From: Oleispira sp964022115
GTDB taxonomy: Bacteria; Pseudomonadota; Gammaproteobacteria; Pseudomonadales; Oceanobacteraceae
Length of the DNA: 64,000 nucleotides
Reading direction: 5' to 3'
Assembly: GCA_964022115.1 (NCBI GenBank)
Contig: CAXIBC010000003.1
Span: forward strand, 18,186 to 82,185
This document shows, piece after piece, positions 58,627-64,000 of the stretch. The notes beneath the pieces were generated by a model. That model saw nothing but the letters and a program-made list of their open reading frames with translations. It was not told where the DNA came from and did no database searches. Position numbers and translations under genes: made by a program. Within the stretch, counting starts at the first letter, position 1, and every line of letters begins with the position of its first letter.

Positions 58627-59685
58627 TTAGGCTTGTTCTGCATCGAAAGCGGCGCGGCGAGCTAACGCCTCTAAGCGATTCGCCTCGTTTTCAGCTTCCG
58701 TAGGCACCTTGCTTAACGCGGTACGTAATACTTCAATACCTGAGCCGGGTTTATGGGCATTTTCGCTGATATAACGACGGAATTGTCGGGCTCCTGGCTG
58801 GCCATGGAAAATACCCAGAATATGGCGGGTGATGTGCGACAAATAGATGTCTTTTGATAGCTGCTCTTCGATATAAGGCATAAAGTCTTCAATGATCTTA
58901 TGGCGCGAAGGAATCGCTTTCTCTCGACCATAAAACGCATTATCAACCTGGGCCATGATGTAAGGGTTGTGATACGCCTCGCGGCCAACCATAACACCAT
59001 CGACATGCTGCAGTTGCTGCTGCATTTGCTCGAACTGGTTCAGGCCACCATTGATTAAGATTTCTAAATCAGGGAAGTCTTTTTTTAACTGATAGACCCA
59101 GTCGTATTTTAATGGCGGAATGTCTCTATTTTCTTTCGGGGACAAGCCTTGCAATATCGCCTTGCGCGCATGAACAATAAAGGTCTTGCAGCCTGTTTTG
59201 GCAATAGTGCCAACAAAGTTAACCAATTCTGGGTAAGAATCTTGATCATCAATACCAATACGATGCTTAACCGTAACATCAATATCCACCGCATCTTGCA
59301 TGGCTTTAATACCATCAGCGACTAGCTGAGGGTGACCCATTAAACAGGCGCCAATCATATTATTTTGAACGCGGTCGCTCGGACAGCCGACGTTTAAGTT
59401 AACCTCATCGTAACCCCATTGTTGGGCGTACTTGGCGCATTGAGCTAATTCTTGGCTATTGCTGCCACCTAATTGCAGGGCAATCGGATGTTCTTCTTGA
59501 CCATAGCCTAAGAAGCGCTCGCGGTTATTACCGTGAATAATTGCGCCCGTAGTGACCATCTCGGTATACAAAACTGCATCACGCGTTAATAGGCGCCAGA
59601 ACTGTCGGCAATGGCTATCAGACCACTCCATCATGGGGGCAGTAGTAAAGCGGCGATTAATGTGTGAGTTGGATGTTGTGGACAT
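58627..59685 (-). CDS. dusA: tRNA-dihydrouridine(20/20a) synthase
   Basis: 352 residues. TIM-barrel flavoenzyme reducing uridines 20 and 20a of tRNA. Start TTAPMMEWSDSHCRQFWRLLT, then LQLGGSN, the catalytic cysteine in NLNVGCPSDRVQNN (Cys101), VTVKHRIGIDD, FIVHARKAILQGLSPKENR, LINGGL and VMVGREAYHNPY, then the C-terminal helical RNA-binding domain. The -SDRVQNN form is the DusA signature. Confidence 0.95.
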   Translation of the reverse strand: MSTTSNSHINRRFTTAPMMEWSDSHCRQFWRLLTRDAVLYTEMVTTGAIIHGNNRERFLGYGQEEHPIALQLGGSNSQELAQCAKYAQQWGYDEVNLNVGCPSDRVQNNMIGACLMGHPQLVADGIKAMQDAVDIDVTVKHRIGIDDQDSYPELVNFVGTIAKTGCKTFIVHARKAILQGLSPKENRDIPPLKYDWVYQLKKDFPDLEILINGGLNQFEQMQQQLQHVDGVMVGREAYHNPYIMAQVDNAFYGREKAIPSRHKIIEDFMPYIEEQLSKDIYLSHITRHILGIFHGQPGARQFRRYISENAHKPGSGIEVLRTALSKVPTEAENEANRLEALARRAAFDAEQA

Positions 59686-59762
59686 GAATAACCAATAAAA
59701 GTGCTATAGGAAAAAATAAGGGAGAATCAAGCTGTGTAATAGGGTCGGATTCTACCATAGCC

Positions 59763-59806
59763 AAAAAACGATTGTGACCGCAGCTCAGGTCAGACAGTCG
59801 TTTTTT
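59763..59806 (-). terminator. Terminator of fabR
   Basis: The stem pairs AAACGA...TGACC with GGTCA...TCGTTT (an internal mismatched stretch between) and is followed by a T-run on the minus strand. It overlaps the last codons and stop of fabR. Confidence 0.7.
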
Positions 59807-60386
59807 GCGCCATGCTGCCTAAAAGAATCATTCTTAATTGGGTGATCAGACGTATTTGTATCTGTTTGACTTCTTTAGGATCTTTATCAATGGCTTCAAT
59901 GCTAGCCACCAGTACCTGATTAACCATAAGCTCAGCCGCTAAGGAGATATTGGCAAGGCGAGGATCCTCACTGAGGTCTTCATGCAGCTCATCAACAAAG
60001 AACTGTTTCTCTTTTTGCAGGGCCTCGCGGAAAATCCGTGGACCACCCGTCAGTCCACTGGTTAATAAGCGAAATAGTTGAGGATTCTTCTGACTGAATT
60101 CTAGTTGAGTAATGACCGAGGTTTCAATAGCACTGCCATTGGCTTTAATTCGTTGGCGTGCTTTACGCATCAGTTGACGCAGGGTCAGTGCGACCTTGTC
60201 GACCAGTACCAGCCCTAACTCTTCCATATCTTTAAAATGACGATAGAAGGTCGCTGGTGCTATCTCAGCCTCACGGGTCACTTCCCTAAGGCTCAGTGCC
60301 GGAAATCCTCTTTCTTCACTCAGTCTTAACGCCGCGTTAATAATGGATTGGCGTGTCTTTTCTTTTTGTTCTGACCGAATACTCAT
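59790..60386 (-). CDS. fabR: FabR-type TetR-family repressor
   Basis: About 198 residues from the ATG at 60386 (an in-frame TTG at 60419 is upstream). The N-terminal helix-turn-helix EKTRQSIINAALRLSEERGFPALSLREVTREAEIAPATFYRHFKDMEELGL and LRQLMRKARQRI are very close to E. coli FabR, which represses fabA/fabB and so sets the unsaturated to saturated fatty-acid ratio. The remaining ligand domain is helical. It has its own terminator and is divergent from nirB. Confidence 0.88.
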   Translation of the reverse strand: MSIRSEQKEKTRQSIINAALRLSEERGFPALSLREVTREAEIAPATFYRHFKDMEELGLVLVDKVALTLRQLMRKARQRIKANGSAIETSVITQLEFSQKNPQLFRLLTSGLTGGPRIFREALQKEKQFFVDELHEDLSEDPRLANISLAAELMVNQVLVASIEAIDKDPKEVKQIQIRLITQLRMILLGSMAQKTTV

Positions 60387-60542
60387 CTTGGTACTGCATC
60401 TTGTCTGGTAGTTTATCAATATTGTAAGTCGCTACTATAACAGGCATTGATGAACACTGTTGGGAAAAAATGGTGCGCTATTCTAGCTAAGTCTCTGATT
60501 TGCTTTGTTTCGCCCTCAGCTGGTGCGTAAGGCAGTTTTAGG

Positions 60543-60559
60543 CGCACCTCAATAGCGCA
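60543..60559 (+). promoter_or_regulatory. NtrC-like binding site upstream of nirB
   Basis: CGCACC-TCAAT-AGCGCA fits the NtrC pattern TGCACC-N5-GGTGCA at 9 of 12 fixed positions, with correct 17-base length. It lies about 110 bases upstream of the predicted start point, the usual distance for an enhancer. TGGTGCG half-sites at 60471 and 60521 may be weaker partners. Confidence 0.5.
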
Positions 60560-60643
60560 CGCTTTTGGGGCGCTGTTCAATATTAATGCGCCTAGGGGTT
60601 ATAAAAGCGCACATTCCTATATTTTTATGCGGTTTAGAGTAGT

Positions 60644-60659
60644 TGGCATCACTGTTGCT
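60644..60659 (+). promoter_or_regulatory. Sigma-54 (RpoN) promoter of nirB
   Basis: TGGCATCACTGTTGCT: GG at 60645-60646 and GC at 60657-60658 are exactly 12 bases apart, as in the -24/-12 consensus TGGCAC-N5-TTGC. The expected start is near 60670, about 94 bases before the nirB ATG. Confidence 0.78.
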
Positions 60660-60763
60660 ATACCTAGGTAAAATACGCCATGTCGTGATGCTGAAATCGC
60701 TAGAAGCAAACAGTATTCCGGAACTTGGTGGTCAGAAGATAACCTGTATTAGAGAGATCGACT

Positions 60764-63325
60764 ATGAATAAGACCCGAATAATCGTTGTTGGTAATGGCA
60801 TGGTAGGCCATAACTTTATTGATGCTGTAGCCACCTCGGAGTTGGCGGGTCAGTATGAAATCATTACTTTCTCAGAAGAGCCTCGCTTGGCTTACGATCG
60901 CGTCCAGCTGAGTAAATATTTCTCTGGATCAACGGCAGAAGATCTCGCTCTTACTACAGAAGGTTATTATCAAGAGAAGGGTATTAACTACATTCTTAAC
61001 GACAAGGTTGTTGAGATTAATAGTGAAGAGAAATTCGTCGTTACCGCGAATGGTCGTAAAGAATCTTACGACAAGCTGGTATTAGCCACAGGTTCTTATC
61101 CTTTTGTACCGCCAATTCCTGGTAAGGATCAAGAGCATTGCTTGGTATACCGTACCATTGAAGATTTAGAAGCCATTTCTGCTTCCGCTGCAGCCAGTAA
61201 AGTGGGTGTGGTTGTGGGTGGTGGTCTATTAGGGCTCGAAGCTGCCAACGCAGTGAAGCAAGCAGGGGTTAAAACCCACGTTGTTGAGTTTGCCCCACGC
61301 TTGATGGCCGTGCAGCTGGATGAGGCCGGTGGTGCTTTATTACGTACTAAGATCGAAGAGCTGGGTGTCGAAGTTCATACGGGTAAAAATACTACTGAGA
61401 TTGTCGCTGGTGAAACTTGTCGTTATCGCATGAACTTTGCGGATGGTAGCTTCCTTGAAACCGATATGATTTTGTTTTCTGCGGGTATTCGCCCTCAGGA
61501 CGAATTAGCCCGTCAGTTTGATCTGCAGATCGGTGAGCGTGGTGGTATCCAGATTAATGATAACTGCCAAACGTCTAACGAAGACATCTACGCGATTGGT
61601 GAATGCGCGCTTTGGGGTGGCATGATCTATGGGTTAGTCGCGCCGGGTTACAACATGGCGAAAGTGGCTTTTGATCATATCAAGGCAGAGACGGGTAATG
61701 CTCAAGGGTTAGAGTTTAAAGGCGCTGACATGAGCACCAAGCTTAAATTGCTGGGTGTTGATGTGGCGTCTATTGGTGATGCTCAGGGTAATACGCCAGG
61801 CTGCTTAAGCTATGTTTATCAAGATGATATCAATCAGATTTATAAGCGTTTGATCGTATCGGCGGATGGTAAGAAGTTATTAGGTGCGGTATTAGTGGGT
61901 GAAGCGGATGCTTATAGCAACCTGCTACAAGTTAAATTAAATGATATGGATTTGCCTGAAAACCCAGAGGGCTTAATTCTTCCAAGCCTTGATGGTGAAG
62001 CCAGTGCGGGTTTAGGGGTTGATGCCTTACCAGAAAGTGCCACCATTTGTTCTTGTTTTGATGTATCAAAAGGTCAAATTTCGGCGGCGGTGCAAGGCGG
62101 CTGCTGCACTATGGGTGATATCAAGGATTCGACCAAGGCAACCACGGGTTGTGGTGGTTGTGCGGCGTTAACGAAGCAGGTTATGGATGCTGAGTTGTTA
62201 TCACTGGGTGTTGAAGTGAATAACGATCTTTGTGAGCACTTTGCTTATACCCGTGCTGAGCTTGCGGATATTGTCCGTATTAAAGGCATTAAAAACTTCC
62301 AAGAATTATTGGCTAGCCATGGCAAAGGCCACGGTTGTGAAATCTGTAAGCCGACCGTCGGTAATATCTTAGCGTCTTTCAGTAATGAATATATTTTGAA
62401 AGACGATCATATTGGCCTGCAAGATACCAATGATGTGTATTTAGGCAATATGCAAAAAGATGGAACCTATTCCATCGTGCCACGAGTGGCGGCGGGTGAG
62501 ATTACTCCGGATAAGCTTATCGTATTGGGTCAGGTTGCTAAGGACTATGACTTGTATACCAAGATTACCGGTGGTCAGCGTATTGACTTATTCGGCGCTC
62601 AATTGCATGAATTACCGGCCATTTGGAAAATCTTAGTTGATGCTGGTTTTGAAACGGGTCACGCCTACGGCAAGTCATTGCGTACGGTTAAATCCTGTGT
62701 CGGCAGCACCTGGTGTCGCTATGGTGTACTCGATTCCGTGTCTATGGCCGTTGCTTTAGAAGAGCGTTACAAGGGCCTACGTTCGCCGCATAAGATTAAG
62801 TTCGGTGTGTCGGGTTGTACTCGTGAATGTGCTGAAGCCCAGAGTAAAGATATTGGTGTTATCGCCACAGAAGGTGGTTGGAATCTTTATGTTTGTGGTA
62901 ACGGTGGCATGCGTCCACGTCATGCAGACTTATTTGCTACCGACCTAGATGATGAAACTTTGATGCGTTATATCGATCGCGTATTGATGTTTTATGTACG
63001 CACTGCCGATCGCTTGCAGCGTACTTCGGTTTGGATGGAAAACTTGGAAGGTGGTCTAGAGTATCTGCGTGAAGTAGTAATCAACGACAAGTTAGAGATT
63101 GGAGCTGATCTTGATAACGAAATGACAACGGTTGTAGGGACTTACCAGTGTGAGTGGAAGACAACCATTGAAAGCCCTGAAAAACTAAAACGTTTCCAGC
63201 ACTTCATCAATAGTGATGAGCAAGACAGTGAATTGGCTTATGTGCGTGAACGTGGTCAGCGTCGTCCAGCAACAGAAGCTGAACGAATTGAGTTGGTTTC
63301 ACTTGATTCAACAAAAACTAAATAA
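60764..63325 (+). CDS. nirB: Nitrite reductase [NAD(P)H] large subunit
   Basis: 853 residues. It reduces nitrite to ammonium in the cytoplasm with NirD. Domains in order: FAD/NAD(P)H oxidoreductase (1-310; VVGNGMVGHNFI, VVVGGGLLGLEAA, IYAIGECA), a BFD-like [2Fe-2S] domain with Cys429, Cys431, Cys463 and Cys466, a second BFD-type segment (GHGCEICKPTVGN), and the siroheme/[4Fe-4S] sulfite-reductase-type domain with Cys645, Cys651, Cys685 and Cys689 (SCVGSTWC, SGCTREC). GAGAGA ribosome site. First gene of an assimilatory nitrate/nitrite operon, with a sigma-54 type promoter. Confidence 0.97.
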   Translation: MNKTRIIVVGNGMVGHNFIDAVATSELAGQYEIITFSEEPRLAYDRVQLSKYFSGSTAEDLALTTEGYYQEKGINYILNDKVVEINSEEKFVVTANGRKESYDKLVLATGSYPFVPPIPGKDQEHCLVYRTIEDLEAISASAAASKVGVVVGGGLLGLEAANAVKQAGVKTHVVEFAPRLMAVQLDEAGGALLRTKIEELGVEVHTGKNTTEIVAGETCRYRMNFADGSFLETDMILFSAGIRPQDELARQFDLQIGERGGIQINDNCQTSNEDIYAIGECALWGGMIYGLVAPGYNMAKVAFDHIKAETGNAQGLEFKGADMSTKLKLLGVDVASIGDAQGNTPGCLSYVYQDDINQIYKRLIVSADGKKLLGAVLVGEADAYSNLLQVKLNDMDLPENPEGLILPSLDGEASAGLGVDALPESATICSCFDVSKGQISAAVQGGCCTMGDIKDSTKATTGCGGCAALTKQVMDAELLSLGVEVNNDLCEHFAYTRAELADIVRIKGIKNFQELLASHGKGHGCEICKPTVGNILASFSNEYILKDDHIGLQDTNDVYLGNMQKDGTYSIVPRVAAGEITPDKLIVLGQVAKDYDLYTKITGGQRIDLFGAQLHELPAIWKILVDAGFETGHAYGKSLRTVKSCVGSTWCRYGVLDSVSMAVALEERYKGLRSPHKIKFGVSGCTRECAEAQSKDIGVIATEGGWNLYVCGNGGMRPRHADLFATDLDDETLMRYIDRVLMFYVRTADRLQRTSVWMENLEGGLEYLREVVINDKLEIGADLDNEMTTVVGTYQCEWKTTIESPEKLKRFQHFINSDEQDSELAYVRERGQRRPATEAERIELVSLDSTKTK

Positions 63326-63345
63326 CGGTAACGAGGAATAATACT

Positions 63346-63693
63346 ATGACAACTGGCAATTTAAATTCAGATCAGTGGATTACCGTTTGTAACGAATCCG
63401 ACTTAACTGCAGATACCGGTATTTGCGCCTTACACCAGGGTGAGCAGGTGGCAATTTTTAAACCTGCATTGGCCGATGAGCTGTATGCACTGTCTAACTT
63501 TGATCCTTTTGGTAAAGCCAATGTTATGTCTCGTGGCATCCTAGGCTCTATTGGTGAAAGCTTAGTCGTCGCTTCTCCACTTTATAAACAACACTTTGAT
63601 CTTAAAACAGGTCAGTGCTTAGAAGATGACTCAGCATCATTAAAGACGTATCAGATTCGTATTGAAGCGGGTCAAGTTCAGCTTCTAGCGTAA
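63346..63693 (+). CDS. nirD: Nitrite reductase [NAD(P)H] small subunit
   Basis: 115 residues, Rieske-like fold (ALSNFDPFGKANVMSRGILGS, VVASPLYKQHFDLKTGQCLED) without the cysteine/histidine cluster ligands, as usual for NirD. It partners NirB. Twenty bases after nirB with a GAGGAA ribosome site. Confidence 0.93.
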   Translation: MTTGNLNSDQWITVCNESDLTADTGICALHQGEQVAIFKPALADELYALSNFDPFGKANVMSRGILGSIGESLVVASPLYKQHFDLKTGQCLEDDSASLKTYQIRIEAGQVQLLA

Positions 63694-63704
63694 GGGTTGT
63701 AAAG

Positions 63705-63729
63705 CCGCTAGTGATTATGTCACTAGCGG
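63705..63729 (+). terminator. Hairpin between nirD and the permease gene
   Basis: CCGCTAGTGA (63705-63714) pairs with TCACTAGCGG (63720-63729), 10 perfect pairs with a 5-base loop. It is followed by TGAAAAAGTTTT rather than an immediate T-run, so it may be an attenuating or processing hairpin inside the operon rather than a full terminator. Confidence 0.5.
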
Positions 63730-63761
63730 TGAAAAAGTTTTAAAACTATAGAGATATAATT

Positions 63762-64000
63762 ATGTCGACTGAAAAGTTCAATTTATTTAATTTCACAGGC
63801 AAGATGAAAATCTTGCACATGAGTTGGATGGCGTTTTTTATTAGCTTCTTTGTATGGTTTAACCATGCACCGCTATTAATGGCCATAGCCAATAGCCTGG
63901 GGTTAGACTCCTCTCAAATCAAAACCTTATTGATTTTAAACGTGGCCTTAACCATTCCCGCGCGAGTGATTATTGGTATGTTAACCGACCGCTTTGGTCC
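63762..64000 (+). CDS. Nitrate/nitrite transporter (NarK/NasA, MFS), 5' part
   Basis: The first 79 residues are in the window; the gene runs off the end. After MSTEKFNLFNFTGKM, the segments LHMSWMAFFISFFVWFNHAPLL and ILNVALTIPARVIIGMLTDRFGP match the first helices and the MFS loop (G-x3-D-R-x-G) of nitrate/nitrite porters. The position directly after nirBD supports nitrate or nitrite uptake for assimilation. A GAGATA sequence precedes the ATG as a ribosome site. Confidence 0.88.
   Translation, partial: MSTEKFNLFNFTGKMKILHMSWMAFFISFFVWFNHAPLLMAIANSLGLDSSQIKTLLILNVALTIPARVIIGMLTDRFG

Larger units (their letters stand above)
60387..60763. other. 377-base divergent intergenic region, fabR/nirB
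   Basis: This region holds the fabR promoter on one side and the nirB control region on the other. It contains many GGTGCG/GCGCAC half-sites, the inverted pair GTGCGCTATT (60473-60482) and AATAGCGCAC (60551-60560), and a sigma-54 type promoter at 60644-60659. No gene or RNA was recognised inside. Confidence 0.6.

Noticed and set aside
61646..61660. ATGTTGTAAC (Ter-like core) on the minus strand inside nirB
   Set aside because: It arises from conserved codons (GYNMA) of nirB, the flanking bases do not fit the Ter consensus, and one such 10-mer in 64 kb is not unlikely by chance.
1..64000. tRNA, rRNA, CRISPR arrays, integrases or insertion sequences
   Set aside because: Scanned by eye for T-loop motifs, regular spaced repeats and transposase motifs; none was found.

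Overview
The window is one contiguous, gene-dense stretch of bacterial chromosome of moderate GC content. The evidence points to a Gram-negative, probably marine, gammaproteobacterium. It carries lipid A acyltransferase LpxL, the outer-membrane lipid protein MlaA, the LexA-regulated YebG with a textbook LexA box, a FabR-type repressor, RlhA/RlmG/RluA/DusA RNA-modification enzymes, NhaC, the Na+-NQR maturation genes apbE-nqrM, and several small families largely confined to gammaproteobacteria (DUF2947, DUF2750, DUF416, DUF4389, DUF599). The MlaA / RssB-like response regulator / STAS order resembles Pseudomonas, while other genes look Oceanospirillales- or Alteromonadales-like. I cannot name the genus. 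No rRNA, tRNA, CRISPR array, prophage or insertion sequence was seen.

Layout: 1-7.5 kb starts with the 3' end of a nucleoside phosphorylase, then a run of exported proteins: a DM13 protein, two lipoproteins (an alpha/beta hydrolase and a racemase-like protein lacking its catalytic tyrosine), endonuclease I, an orphan TRAP-type binding protein and a class 3 lipase. 7.5-16.4 kb is housekeeping: RarD-type permease, YvcK/YbhK, a GST, RlhA, an HU-like protein, an SDR and AspRS. 16.6-24.7 kb has a TRIC-type channel, an SDR, NhaC, an FKBP isomerase, an HPt protein and a REC-GGDEF diguanylate cyclase, a YccA-type protein and a HEPN-like protein. 24.8-33.6 kb has ArgRS, MltC, a QueD-like protein, LpxL and YebG. 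33.9-39.4 kb holds a roughly 1000-residue lipoprotein of unknown function, MlaA with an acidic repeat tail, and an RssB-like phosphatase/STAS pair. 39.4-43.7 kb is a tight operon from gpsA through sixA to two hydrolases and a DUF1461 membrane protein. 43.7-53.1 kb is mostly minus strand: RluA, an MlaC-SBP_bac_3 fusion, a zinc-ribbon methyltransferase, YjaG, a metallo-beta-lactamase-fold lipoprotein, YigZ and RlmG, followed by an AEC transporter, a DUF4062-winged-helix protein and an ArsR regulator. 53.3-60.4 kb has apbE-nqrM, sthA, a Tus homologue with a TerB-domain protein, transaldolase, DusA and FabR. 60.4-64 kb begins a nitrite/nitrate assimilation operon (nirB, nirD, a nitrate/nitrite permease) behind a sigma-54 type promoter.

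How they work together: the clearest functional unit is nirBD plus transporter, apparently under sigma-54/NtrC nitrogen control. A second is the envelope-lipid group (MlaA, LpxL, MltC, and a separate MlaC-like domain fused to a solute-binding domain). A third is the partner-switching pair (REC-SpoIIE phosphatase and STAS antagonist) downstream of MlaA. The most unusual items are the MlaC-SBP_bac_3 fusion, the active-site-altered exported racemase homologue, the chromosomal Tus homologue, the HEPN-like protein with its motif histidine replaced, the DUF4062-winged-helix protein, and the giant lipoprotein upstream of mlaA. All family assignments rest on recognition of motifs by eye, not on database searches.
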